A stretch of 64,000 bases of DNA from Trichosphaerium sp. ATCC 40318 (Eukaryota; Discosea; Flabellinia; Trichosidae): NCBI GenBank assembly GCA_038496445.1, contig JALMLS010000612.1:760998-824997 (forward strand), read 5' to 3'. Made by a program: the position numbers and the translations under genes. Below are positions 1-11,945 of this stretch, piece after piece (position 1 is the first letter of the stretch; every line of letters begins with the position of its first letter). A model generated the notes under the pieces. The model searched no databases. It was given only the letters and a program-made list of their open reading frames with translations, and was not told where the DNA came from.

Positions 1-1446
1 ACCATCTTTTTTATCTTCAACAACAACAATAGGTGGACGAGACAACTACACAATGCACAGTTAACCAAAATGTCAAAAGCAAATGAAAAAAAAAACACAA
101 CATTGCACATACTTTTTCAGCGTTGTTGCGTATCTTGCTTATCAACTGCATGGCAGCGGACTGATATGAGAAGGACTCATCTTTCTTTGGCTTAGGGAAT
201 TCAACCTTTCTACCACGGATAATCTCTGATTGACCAGCAAAACGTTGAAACTCATCCATCTTTGTTGGTTTTCTAGGCGTTCTAGCTTTTTTTCGTTTTC
301 GGGGTGTCTTTGACTTAGGTCCTTTTGTAGCATTCTGATGACGCTAATAGAGGGTAAGGACATATAATCGATTATAAAGATCCTTTGTAAAATACCTCAA
401 CAGCACCACCACTGGTTATATTGATTGCTGATAAAAATGGATCATCTTGAAAATCTTTTTCAACGATAACTGTTTTGCCTGTTTTTTTCTTCAACGCTGA
501 CACAGGCCCTTTATTTGTAGCAATTTGTTCGTTTTCCCATTTTCTACGCTGTAGTAGATAACGTCAATACATAGTCACAATAAAAGCGCGTAATCAAGCG
601 AGTTTTCTTCAAAACACAAAGAAGAAGAAAAATAAAAAAAACGTACTTGTTTTTCAAGCCATTCGTTATTGCCTTCCTCGTCATCTGATTCCTCACTGTC
701 GCTATCAATAATACCAAATTGCTTTAACTCTGCTAAGCGATTATTCGTCTCAGCAGCTGCTTGCTCTCGGCTACAAAGAAATAATTAGAACCATCTCATT
801 AGATACAATAAAAATCCCAAAAAGTTCTTACTATTCACGTTCTTTGCGTTGTTTACGCTCATCCATAGTTTCTCGTATAGCTACAAGTTCACTTTCATTT
901 TCTGGTAGTGGTACACCTAATTTACGCTTCTTTGCGCTCTGTTTTGGAGAAGAATCTTCTCGTTTACCTTTTGGAAAGTAAGCACGTTTTTTTTGTAACG
1001 TATTTGTCATTATGTTTGAAAGACTCTTTCGTAACTTACGTTTTACAGGTCCTGGTGCGTTTTTCTGGCTTGTTGATTCTTTTTCATCTTCTACCTACAG
1101 ATGTGTAAGTTTCAGACTGTAGAGGCGTATATAGGGCGTATTTCATACTTCGTCGTCTGAAAAGCTTATATCAACATCACTGGAAGCGGGACTCTGCACA
1201 TTTTCGTTTTGCGTCCTGTTTGTGGTCAAAACAGTCTCGTATAAGTATAACAGCTATAGCTGCGTATAATAGGAAAATGCGTACACGTCTTTGTTTACAA
1301 TTGATGTATCAAGTGACTGTGTTACTCTAGATAGCGTTACAACATATACAAAGCGAAAAGAAGTGATTGGCGTACTCAGGTAATCGCAAAGTGTCTGACC
1401 CTATCGCATCTATTGTTGCGATACTAGGAGACTCTATGGAAGTCAT
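1..1446 (-). CDS. Charged, probably nuclear protein, 3' end outside window
   Basis: I do not recognise the family. Translation starts at the ATG at 1446-1444 and runs through about eight exons with GT-AG introns, still open at base 1, so the C-terminus is missing. The roughly 330 visible residues are hydrophilic. They include an acidic serine-rich patch (SFSDDEVEDE), a basic stretch (KRKREDSSPKQSAKKRK) that looks like a nuclear localisation signal, a second acidic cluster (DSDSEESDDEEG), and a very basic segment (KSKTPRKRKKARTPRKPTK). No membrane segment or signal peptide is visible. Alternating acidic and basic blocks are common in chromatin, nucleolar or splicing proteins, so a nuclear role is inferred only from composition. 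The exon chain joins in frame at every boundary, which supports the gene call; the function is open. Confidence 0.6.
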
Positions 1447-1638
1447 AACTTGAGGGTTTATAGTTTGAATTTTAACCGCAAGTTTTAGGCGCCGATTTAA
1501 AAAAGTTTAAATATTGGTTTGTCAACGCCAGTATGCAGTGAACAAAACGCACCACGTTACTCAAGGTTAACAGCAATGCTCTTGTAAAGCGTAATGGTAT
1601 GTTTTTATTAAATTGTAGTTTGAAATAAGTAAACGGTT

Positions 1639-2518
1639 TTATTCTACTTGTACGTCTACAACGTCTTTTTCGGCCATGAGAGGTACGTAAACTCTCAAAA
1701 CACCCTCATTGTACTTTGCAGAAATATCTGTTACATCAGCATCCTTTGGTAGAACAGTAGATTGGAAGAACTCTCCAGTGTAACGCTCTTTTCTAAGTAC
1801 GTGAGATTCTTCTTCTTCATCTTCTTCAAGATCATTTGCGCGTGCGCCACGAATTACTAGAGTGCCTTCGTCTTGTACAGTAATCTTTATATCCTCCTTA
1901 GCAACGCCAGGAACTAGAAAAAACGTTAAGAAAAAAAACCAACGCGAGAAATTTTTTTGTAGATGATCAATAAACGAGCTGCAAACGCGTATGAGATTTT
2001 ATGAGCGTCGGCAGTCTTTTTTGAAAGAAAATAACGTACGATCTACGGTTACTCTAAATTCGTCCTCAGTGAGTGAAATATCCATTGGTGGTTCATGCTC
2101 CATTGGACGCTTACATAATCATGAGTTTTGCCGTTTGCAACAAAAACAAAAATGTCAATGTTGCGTACTTGTGGGGTAAGATCAGGGTAGTCGTATGGGT
2201 ATTCGGCGTCTTCCATCCAGTATGGTAATTCGGGTTCGTATTGTGGTGCTGGCATTGGGTTGTAGCGTGGCCTGTTTTGGTACAAGGCTCTTGGTTGTCT
2301 TCGTAGTCTATTGCCTACTATGTGAGCGTTAAAACAAACCGTTTAATGTCCACCAGTGAAAAACGAACCAGGAATATCGTCTCTGGTCACACCGCTCGTA
2401 TGAATGTATTTAGAGGCCACTTTTGATGCCTACAAATGTATTACTGTCTTTATGTCTTATTTCTGCTTACCTTTGTGGCTGTAGTATATGTAGTACGTAA
2501 AGCGAAGCGTGAGAGCAT
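1639..2518 (-). CDS. Small heat-shock protein (Hsp20/alpha-crystallin), probably mitochondrial
   Basis: ATP-independent chaperone that holds unfolding proteins. Five exons assemble from ATG 2518. The N-terminus (MLSRFALRTTYTTATK, then ASKVASKYIHTSG) is rich in Arg, Ser and Thr and lacks acidic residues, as in a mitochondrial presequence. The alpha-crystallin domain follows: MDISLTEDEFRVTVDLPGV, an acidic loop (LEEDEEEES), the LRKERYTGEFFQSTVLPKDAD strand pair and the ending GVLRVYVPL before a charged tail and stop at 1639. The closing G-V-L signature (I/V-x-I/V class) and P-G-V motif are diagnostic for the family. An intron of about 50 nt after DDIP has two in-frame acceptors (TAG or TAGTAG), giving either VGN or GN. 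The gene lies between two other minus-strand genes. No heat-shock element was convincing upstream. Confidence 0.9.
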
Positions 2519-2906
2519 ATTTTCTCGGGTTTCTTAGCGAATAAAAGCAATTTGTAGCTTAAAACTAGTAAGTCACCACTAATTGGCGTAACCACTTCAT
2601 CATAACCGCGTCAGTGCGCTACTTTTGCTTACTTCACGACAAAAGGACGCTAAAAGAGGCACATCTCAGCCAAGTGAGCTCACTTCGCCTAGTACATCAG
2701 CACTGTAGAAATTCTCGCCGTTACTGCCATTCACTGGCGCTGTTGTCATAGGGAGTGACACGTGAAGGACAAGTATTTTGACGTGGTTCAGTTTTTTCAT
2801 TATAATGTAATCAAAGGTCACAGTTTCATTGTACAATTGTTATTGTTTATGGTTTTGGAGTACAATCAAGCTCTGATTTGTGTATTTTCTTTTATACGGT
2901 GAACAA
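2519..2906. other. Intergenic, sHSP promoter side / LRR gene 3' side
   Basis: About 390 bases between the small HSP start and the end of the LRR gene. No coding frame on either strand is supported. It contains one CACGTG hexamer near 2759. It presumably carries the small HSP promoter, but I could not identify a clear heat-shock element or TATA box. Confidence 0.5.
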
Positions 2907-5900
2907 TCAGTTTGCAGTTGACGTAGCTTGAGCCTTGCGATGATCTTGTAGTGTAAATGGAAAGACTACTTTGCGAAGTGATGGCACACAGAAAATAACA
3001 ACAACTATTATTATCGCTGCTAAAATAACCACAGCAACAACAATACCAATGATGACACCCAACGAACTATCATCACCATCGTCATCAGTATCTTGTGGCG
3101 TGCAATCCCCGGCTTTAATTGAAAAAACACCAGCTAATATCAAGTCAACACGTGACAGTTTCTAAGGAAAGGACACTCACGGAAGGTTTGTTTCTTCAAA
3201 GAACATTGGTTCACAAAAATACCACTTTCTGACAGTGATGGAGTACCAGTTATCTCACAATCAGTAGTAGAAGCAATTTTAAGGACTTCACCTTTTGTGT
3301 TGCCGTCAATACCATCAATAAGAATAGTTCCATTAATAAATACGCATCCTGATACAGTAATAGTTGTAAAGACTGGCACTTTAAGAACAGAGTTGGGTTC
3401 CATTGTAAAGTTGCCTATTGCGGTCTTAGTGATGAACAAGTAATTATGATACTAACCTAGGATCTCTACATCTCCTGGTATGAAAAGAGAGGTGCTAACA
3501 ACAACACTTTGAGGTATTTGTACAGGCAGTTGTCTACACATAGGTCTATTCGAACCACTGAAAAAACCAGTGCAATTACAAAGGTAATTATAATCCAAGG
3601 TTGTGGTACAATCATTATCACAATGTGGTTGTCTCGAGTCTGGACACCAAAAGTAATTATCAGAAACGTCTCTATAATAAGTAATATTAAATAATGACTA
3701 CTAGTATTAGATCACGCACACAGTGTTCGACACTGCACCTGCAGGTAACTGCCCATATAAGTTATTGTGTGAAATATCTCTAAAAGATAATCAGCTATAT
3801 TAATGCAGATAAGGTTACATTAATCGTTGCATAGGTTCTCTAATGTCGGCCAAATGACATGTGAAGTTGTTGTTAGATAGGTTAAGGAGTGTAATACTGT
3901 CATCTGATAACAGGCCGGTTGGAATGCATCCTGATAACTCATTATGACTTACGTCACTATAATTTATTAATATCTCAAATAGTGATAAGAAGTACGCACA
4001 GAGCCTCAAGAGTTTGTGTCGGATTTGGTAGCGATCCATAAAATTTGTTGTTTCCCAGGTTGCTTTTTTTCTGGTTAGTTGTATTTGAAGAAAACTGTAA
4101 GTACTTACATCTTGGTTGCGCGAATCCATGTTTGAATTTCGATAATGTCATCACTGAATTGATTACCATTTAGGTTACTACAGCGGTATTCAATACAATA
4201 GATTAAACACTGAGATAATCGTACACTTCTGTATACACAGAAAGAAAGGGTTTGAGAGTACCATGTAAAGAATTACCAGAAAGATCTCTAAACGATGAAG
4301 TGTTATACACAAAGAATGAAATGACTAATACCGTACATTCTATGCGGAGCAGACAGAAGAGTGACATTAGGGAGAGTTCCAGTCAAGTTATTATTTGAGA
4401 GATTTCTAATAATAGGTCAACGTGGTATGTTATTTTCTTGTCCTTGTACATGGTTCCGGGCAGAGATAAAACCCATTCTGGAATTTCACCACTCAAATTG
4501 TTTCCTGATAGGTCTCTACAATGATGTTAGTATTTAGTGCAGAAAGTACGTTGTGGTACAGATTTCTAAATGTGTTATTAAGAGCGGCTGGTATAGAACC
4601 TGTGAGACTTGCGTTTGGGAGAGATCTGAATTTAATTTAATAAATAGTTAAAGATGATTGAATGCAACCAACGTACACAGTTTCTAGTTTTCGATTTAGA
4701 AAGTTGGCAGGAATTTCATCAATTTGTTGCTGTAAGCTCCTAAACAAACAAAAAAATTAGATTCTGTACATAACCAACTATCGCACAGTTGGGTCAACGA
4801 GAGAAAGTAACTTGCAATTTTGGACAAGTTAGCTTTGACGCCAGTATTTTTTAGATTCCTACTCAGTTGGTGAGGTAAGAAAAATCACGTGTACCTTACA
4901 GCACAGTTATATTGTTAAAGTAAAAGTCATCAGGTAATTCCCCCGATAAACGGTGAGAGCCTTCCAATTCACTCAATGGAACATTAGCTAATTAACAGGT
5001 TTCTTTTACCCCTTACAGTTGCCTCAAACTTCCTGGGAGCATAGGTATATCGCCATACATTTGTGTGTGGGGTAGTGCACTAATGTATTAGTATGTTAGT
5101 ATCATAGTATCTACCTGCGCTGGCGTACATTCTATTGAGATTGAGGAAACGAATATTAGAGAATAGCTCAGTAAAATTACCAGTTACTGAAGAGCTTATC
5201 TCGCTAAGACACCTGTGAATAATATTTCTGACAAAGATTCTTTGTACAACGTAACCAAGTTTGAAGGTACTGATTGCAAAAAAAAACTACTGGAGAGTAT
5301 ACCTCCGTGTACAGCTTTAATAACACTAAGTGATATGTTAATTGTACCTGCACTTTACAGCATAGACCGTACAGTGTTTTTAGAGTAGGCATTTTGCCAA
5401 GACAATCAGGCAAGTCGCCACTTGCTCCATTGTTTTCTACCAATGAGCTGTTCGAGTAATAAATAAAGTAAGGTTAAAGTTAGTGTCATCGTACAGTTCT
5501 TCAAGAACACTCATCTCACATATACTTGACGGTATTTCTCCTTCTAGAAGCGTTTTGTATGCGCGGCTGGAAAATAGTGAGAACGAAACGATAACAAAAA
5601 TAGTACATTATCGTTAAACGTTGAAAGTTGGATACGGTGTGAAGTGTCCAGTTTATTTTTTGATCTCTAATATCCCTAGAATGTAATTAAGATACCTATT
5701 ATGACATCGAAGTTATTGTACAATACTACCAAGCTGTTGTTCAATTCTGCGATTGAGTCTGGCAGCTTTCCCTTATAGTTCCCAGCTGCCAATGTACTAA
5801 ATATTAAAAATAAATAACGAAACTGACAACTGGTTGTACATGTTGGTTACCATGTCGTTTCCGTCGCATTCTACACCGGCCACTTGACATACCTGGGTAT

Positions 5901-6046
5901 TGTGAGCATTTATTACTATTCCATTTACGCACGTGCGAAGCAAAGCCAACACTATCTTTAAACGTTTGTAAGAAGTCTCCACTAAAATCTGACACGCATT
6001 GCGATACTACAGCAAGCAGTATTGTACAAACCAAACAGAGTTTCAT
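2907..6046 (-). CDS. Plant-type leucine-rich-repeat receptor-like membrane protein
   Basis: Probable cell-surface recognition protein. It starts at ATG 6046 with a signal peptide (MKLCLVCTILLAVVSQCVS), then an LRR N-cap with the motif VAGVECDGNDM that resembles the plant W-x-GV-x-C cap. A series of LRRs of the GxIP type follows (for example KLPDSIAELNNSL, GEIPSSICEMSVLEEL, GDLPDCLGKMPTLKTL, GCIPTGLLSDDSITLLNLS), each split by a short intron. After the repeats come a cysteine-containing spacer (LCNCTGFFSGSN), a beta-rich module, an acidic stretch (DTDDDGDDSS), one membrane helix (VIIGIVVAVVILAAIIIVVV) and a short tail starting VPSLRKVVFPFT. There is no kinase domain, so it resembles plant receptor-like proteins. 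The C-terminal module and tail recur in the gene at 46252-47544. Exact boundaries of some LRR exons are uncertain. Confidence 0.8.
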
Positions 6047-6818
6047 TTTTAGCTTTATCTAAATCCCGTTACGCCGGTGATGCTTGTTAGATGAATGTTG
6101 GTTCATGAGGGTAGAGAATCTTCTTGATTTTTCAACTAAACAATTACGATTGTGGTACTTTTCTTTAAATTGACGGTAACAGGATACACTAGCCTAATAC
6201 CCTCTTCAATGTTCAATTTATGTGAAATCTAACTATTGTGCTTGGAACTTCAATATTTTTGTTCGCAACTGCGTAGCACGTTGGCTTTAAAAAAAACCTC
6301 AGCAGATTTCAGCTAATATTTTCAAAACGTGTGTAGCAAAACAATTGCAAGTTGCATTTTGGATGGTATTCGCTAAATGTACTCACAAGACAAAGTTATA
6401 TCAGAGCATAATTCTACAAACTATCACGTGTAGAATAAGCCATTACCTAAAAATACTGTTGTTCAGCTTAAAATATTGCCATGTTTAGCCATGCGTAAAC
6501 CAATGACTTTTCAAGCGTTTGAAAATGCTGGGATATGCACATATATATACCTGTTGCACGAACACTATGCTCTATTTAAGAATCAAACCGTGGCAGCCAT
6601 GTCAAAAGAAGACCAAAAACCGATTGACACAAACTAAGTTGTTAGAAATAGCCTACTTCTATTGACACCAACAACAACAATTAAAAGTTGCGATTGTATA
6701 GCTAGTCACGTGAAACGACGATTGGCATTTTATGGAAATGAAGCAAACTAGGTTAAAATTAGAAAAGCCTTGACTTGGACCTAAACACTCTATTAGCTTC
6801 AAAAATAACTAAAAAGTG
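6047..6818. other. Divergent intergenic region, LRR gene / ITPK
   Basis: About 770 bases separate the starts of two divergently transcribed genes. No convincing coding frame or RNA gene was seen. Two CACGTG hexamers lie near 6425 and 6707, and several CAATTG/CACGT-type sequences are scattered through it. It must hold both promoters. Confidence 0.5.
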
Positions 6819-8285
6819 ATGGCAACCACTAAACCTACTACAAAATCGTTTGGCAAGTATGATAAAGTCCGTGTCGGGTTTTTATGTGCTTCACACAAGC
6901 TAGAGCACATGAAGACAATGTTGGCCGTTTTCAAGGAAGCCTTAGACTTGTAAGTCCCGAATTCACGAGAACACTCTTTTTTGAGCTTAAACGGCATTAA
7001 GTGATCTAAAATACATACACAGCAGCGACTATATCGTTTTAACGCCATTTTAGGACATACGAGTATTCTTTGATCAAAAAAGCTGACTTGAGCGACTATT
7101 TATTCAAGAACACTACTCCTACAACCCTTACAGTACTCTTTGTAAAACTACGCAAAGAACTATCACTCCTACCAACCGATAGTGACCAGGTACGCATTAT
7201 TAGCCTCATACCACTCCACGCCAAAAGGAAGATCAATTAGAATTTAGTTGTGGATTTAATATCCAATTTTGCTTCTTATTACTAACAACACAACAAGGCG
7301 CACGCATATGCTAAGCAGCTCATGACACTCGTAGAAAAAGCGGAGCAAACAGAGAACATCATTGTACTCGACCCTGTAGTGCCTCAAAAAACGTTAACGG
7401 ATCGTGCAGCATGCCTAGCGTTTATAGAGAAAATTACAGAAGCAGTAAACTCAGTACAAGCGTACAAAGGTAACAACATTCAGAAAATTTCAATTCAAAA
7501 AAAAAGATTGAACTCTTTAACGTCTCATTCTGACTTTACGTATTAGATAATCCGCCATTGGAGGCTCCTGCGTCTGGTGTACTAAGGTCTAAAGAGGAAA
7601 AACTCCCAAAAGATGTTTCCTTGCCTATTGTAGTAAAACCTCTATTCGCTGAGGATCATCAATGTGGTGTTTTATTCGAAGAAAAAGAAGTATTAACGAT
7701 AGGTGAAAAATGGAATTATCCTGTTGTTGTACAAAGTTATGTACCTCATGATTCATTTTTAATTAAATTGACATATATTGGTGGTAAATGTCAGACTGCT
7801 TTCCGTGGTTCTATACCTCTTTTTAGAGAAGATACAAAATCGCCAGCAAAAGGTGATGAAATGTTCACGTTTTTAACGAAAGAATACTGTAAGAGATCAC
7901 TAACGGAGGTACCAACATGCTCATATTTCTTGCAATTTTTTTTTTGCACGTGCATGTGATTCATGGTGGATTTCTGTAGGAGGAAAAAGTTGGTAAATTG
8001 GGTATTGGTCCTGAGTTAATGCAAACCATTGCAGATATGACTCGAAAAGTTACAAACTGTGCTTTGGTTGGTCTTGACTTGATTTTAAATAAAGATACTG
8101 GAAAATGGGTTATAATCGATGTAAATCACTTCCCTAGCTATGTTGGTGCGTCAAATACAACTCTTTATTTACACCAAGCGTCATTACCATAATATTAATA
8201 AATGAAATTAGGAGCTAATACAGAGATGGTTTCTAAATCATTTGTGACACTCGTTGAAGAAAGCTTGGCAAAATTCAAACAGTAA
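6819..8285 (+). CDS. Inositol-tetrakisphosphate 1-kinase / inositol 1,3,4-trisphosphate 5/6-kinase
   Basis: Cytosolic ATP-grasp kinase that phosphorylates inositol phosphates on the route to higher inositol phosphates. About eight exons join in frame from ATG 6819. The N-terminal lobe has KYDKVRVGFLCASHKLEHM. The central part has PKDVSLPIVVKPLFAEDHQ, the substrate- and ATP-binding region of the family, followed by VVVQSYVPHDSFLIKLTYIG, which matches the family V-x-QEF-x-NH region, and a run with FRGSIPLF. The C-terminus has VGLDLILNKDTGKWVIIDVN then HFPSYVGANTEM, equivalent to the metal-binding D-x-N-x-FPG segment of ITPK1; here the usual IDIN-x-FPGY reads IDVNHFPSYVG. Length (about 350 aa) is normal. 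It is convergent with the metallophosphoesterase gene. Confidence 0.88.
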
Positions 8286-8471
8286 AACACAAAATTTATT
8301 TGAAATCATCTTCGCTGTATCACTACAGAACAAATATTGTACTTAGACCTCTCAGGTAAATATGTACCATTTTCGTATTCGCTGATGATTGCTTGAAATG
8401 CACTATTGGCTTCAAGATATTGTACAAATGGTTTTAATAAGAACTGTATTAAGAATGATTTAAATGTTGAA

Positions 8472-9781
8472 CTAATTCCTATTGATTTTCTTTTTGTACA
8501 CGAGTTGAGGTTTATACTCTCCATATATCATTTTCTTTATTGTCCATCGTTCTCTCGGATGACCTAGAGCATGTTGAATGTATCTATAAAAACTTAGCCC
8601 AATAACGACATGCAGATCAATGTTTACCTAATGCCTTTAATTGTGACATCCTTATCAAAATGGCTGTGTCCGAAAATATGAACTTTCGGGTTGATAGTCC
8701 GTATCTGTGTCTCTAATCCAGGTGTGCCAACAACCTATACAATGCAAGAAGTTAGAACTTACATCTTTAAAGCTATCATGAACTACCAGAGGAAGAGTTT
8801 TATTTGGAAGCCAAAATGTTGCTGGTATTAAGTCTCGTCGAGGCAAGAAATGACTGAAAGTTATGACATCCTTTCCAGGATAAGCTTTAACGTGTTCTAA
8901 AGCACAAAATCAAACACACTATTTCTAGCATAGTACAACAGAACAAGACGTATAAAAACTGTCAATCAAGGAAGGTTACCTTCATTCAAATCCAAAAAAT
9001 AATCAGCAGGTGCATCTGGATCACGATCAATATCCAACTCCTCAGGCCAAACTACGCGTCTGAAACAGCTATTAATGCTAACAAAACTTGTATAAGCTTT
9101 CTGTAAATCAGTACCTAAAGTCAAGCCAGCGGCGCTGCAATGTAAGTTAGGTTGAGAAGAAAAAAAGCAGGTGACGAACTCTGAACGATGTGTCTCCTTT
9201 CCAAGTTTTATCAAGTGAAGGAGTATGCCATGCTATAAAACGACCTTGGTTAGCTTTTATCACGTGCTTGACTAAACAAGGAAGGTACTACCGAACAATG
9301 GTACAATGACAACACCATTGAATTCTTTTGGAGAGGTGTATACATCCAACTCATCGCACAGTTTAAGAACTGCTTCAAATTTTTCAACTGAGTTTGAAAA
9401 CTGGCTTCTGCGCTTTCGCAATCGGAGCTCATTGTTCCCTGGAACAAAGAATAGGTTGCTACAGTACGATTTAAGCATAGTCAGGGTTTCTGAGTTCTGT
9501 TGTTAGCTCGTACAATAAAACTAATGATCACGTACCTTCTATAACGTCCATATGACTAGAAATGTCTCCAGCGAGTATTAAAACCTAATTTTACAGATAA
9601 GACAATGATAAAAACAGACCAAAAGCCAATACGTCATCAGGGCGAAAATTAAAGCTGCTCATCGCGTTTATGATGTTATAGTTATCTTCCTCGTCAGTGT
9701 GAATATCTGTTTACAGTTAAACTAGCCAACATAGACTCTAGGTTTACCTGATATTGAAAAAACTCGCTGAGACGAAGCCAT
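8472..9781 (-). CDS. Calcineurin-like metallophosphoesterase
   Basis: Predicted dinuclear-metal hydrolase of phosphoesters; the substrate is unknown. From ATG 9781 about eight exons give the family motifs in order: SDIHTDEEDNYN (D-x-H), DVLVLAGDIS (GD), FFVPGNNELR (normally GNH[D/E]), DVITFSHFLPRRDLIP (conserved His), and HIFGHSHFDKDV (GHxH). The GNNE form replaces the usual histidine with asparagine, the one departure from the canonical active site. The chain ends at 8472 (KKKINRN stop). There is no signal peptide or membrane segment. The gene is convergent with ITPK, 186 bp away. Confidence 0.85.
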
Positions 9782-9980
9782 GGCTACTGTAGTACTCAGG
9801 TTGAGTATAAATTCGTGTTTTCAGTGAATCGAAGTAAACAATGGTTCAAATAACGCCTCTTTGCTAATGATTGCTGCAGGAGTACATGTTATCAATGGAC
9901 ATCCATATTAATAACTAATGACGTTGAATAAAGCGACTAGTATTTTGATTTTGTACAATTTTGAAAAAGTTGTTCTTTTG

Positions 9981-11628
9981 TTATTGTTCCATTTCTTCAA
10001 CTTCTTTTTTCTTTGGTTCTGGAGGTAGCACTGATTGTTCTTCCATTTTTTTAATTTGTTCTTCTGTAAGTTTACCTGCTTTTATTGCCTTGTCATAAGC
10101 TGTCTTGTGTTTCTTTGATGCGCAGTGTGCAACGAACCTTTAGATTTTGATTTGTTAGGTTACTACTTTTTCAAGGCTTGTGTTGGCGTACGTTTTAGCA
10201 GTTTTGAATTTCTTACGGCAACTGTAACAGTGTACAAATGCTGCCTTTTTAGATGCAGTCTTATTTGATCCAGATTTTTGTTGTTTTTTTTGTTGTTGCT
10301 CCTTCTTCTTGGTAGCTTTTTTATCTTTTTCTTCGTTGTAGCTCTGTAATGTTGCCTATAAAATAATCACGTGAGTACGTCTAGAACGTCGAAACAGGCT
10401 GTCAACAAAGACAACTAGAGGTTTTGTGTGTTATGCTAAGGAGGGTTGTGTGAAAAAATGTAGCAACGCAGTTATGTGTCATAAAAAAAATTTACTTGAA
10501 ATGCCTGTGTACCTCCATTTGTTCCTCAAGTTGTCTCTGAAATTCTTCATCCTCAGCATCTCCATAAACACCTTCTATCTCCTCAACAAGCTCTTCACCT
10601 TTTTCTTTTAGCTCTTCTTCAAAAGCACGTTGTGCTTCCTCTTGTTGTTTCTTAATTTCTTGGATACGTTTTTCTTGTTGCTGTTTCTTTTTTTTAGTGC
10701 TTTGAAGTTTTGACACCAACCCACCTTAACAACATGTCAACCCCCTTGTTTGCTATTAAAATGCAGTACGTTTTGAAGCTTCTTGGTTGAGACCTCTTTC
10801 ATACGCTTGGTACGCATTAGTGGTCTTGTAAACACTCCACAACCAGTAAACACCGCCAGCCTATTATATTTTTAATCAAATAAATACTAGTGAATTGCAA
10901 ACAAAGTAGTTGTTCTGACGTACCCCAAATAAGCCTGCTACAGTTACAGATAGTACAGTACGAACTACATCAAGTTAAAACAACATTTCCGTTAAATACA
11001 AAGAGCGTGTGAAGCAGAAAATTCAGCAAAATAATTCAAAACTGTAAAAAAAAATTGGTACAATACCTAGCTTAGACAGTTCGCTTTCAGGCTCAGGTGG
11101 CGGAGCATCGCGTTTTTCCTGCTCTTCGAAGCGTTCTTCGTCTCTGGCTTTTTTCTTCATTTGGTCCATTGCTATTGTGACACGTCATTATAAGACGTAC
11201 AAAGAATACCTAGAAGGGCACAGGGAACGTACCATCTTCGTGTTCGTAGCTCTCTTCGTTGTACTCAGTTGTACCATATTGTAGCAAGCGCTCATAGCGC
11301 TCTCGCTTTTTAGGAGTGCTTAATACGTCATAAACTGTAAAAGTCAGTCTTTTTTTTGTACAAACAAATTAAAATACGCACTAAATGACAAGCGAGTGAA
11401 TTTTGCTTGTACTTCTGGGTCTGTTTTGAAGTTTTCGTTTTTATCTGGGTGATAGGCTACAATCTTTTTGAAAAACACCTTTTTGATGGCCTTGGTTGTA
11501 GCGTTCTGTTCTACGCCCAATTCATCAAAGTAATTAAGCTTTCGCTTTTTCTTCTTTTTTTTCGCTTGTACAGTGCAAAATAATACTAAAGCGATCACCA
11601 AGAGCGCAATGGCTACCTTTGTGCTCAT
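9981..11628 (-). CDS. Membrane DnaJ (J-domain) protein with C-terminal JJJ1-type zinc finger
   Basis: Hsp70 co-chaperone. It starts at ATG 11628 with a strong signal peptide (MSTKVAIALLVIALVLFCTVQA). A lysine-rich run leads into a J domain (LNYFDELGVEQNATT, FFKKIVAYHPDKNEN, IYDVLSTPKKRERYERLL) with the Hsp70-activating HPD intact. A charged spacer is followed by one hydrophobic segment (VAGLFGAGGVYWLWSVY), a long Lys/Glu/Gln coiled coil, then a C2H2 finger reading CYSCRKKFKTAKTF and AHCASKKH, the style found in the ribosome-associated JJJ1/DNAJC21. The signal peptide and membrane helix suggest the endoplasmic reticulum, with the J domain lumenal and the finger cytosolic; that topology is inferred. 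The combination is unusual because JJJ1/DNAJC21 is a soluble protein. Confidence 0.82.
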
Positions 11629-11945
11629 GTTGACACCAATTCACTCTTTTAAGTTTTGGTCAAACTTGTAAGTTGGATGTTGTGGCTTAGAACATTAGTA
11701 AACGCGAAATGCGCTCGTAATTCTACAGTAGGTGGTTCACACTGAACTTTACAGGCACGTTTATCAAAATCGTTTCAGGCACATCAATGAAAACGGAATT
11801 AGATGTCTCCATAATCTGCAAACAATCTCAAGACATCAGCCATAATGGTTTTTGTTTCTGGCGCGTTTATGTAAAAGTGTAAGGCGCGAAATTTGACTGT
11901 AACTTGACATTTTACAAAAACACAAAAGTTGTACTTGGAATTAAG
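11629..11945. other. Divergent promoter region
   Basis: A 317-base gap between the starts of the minus-strand DnaJ gene and the plus-strand gene at 11946. No coding frame is supported; it presumably contains both promoters. Confidence 0.5.
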
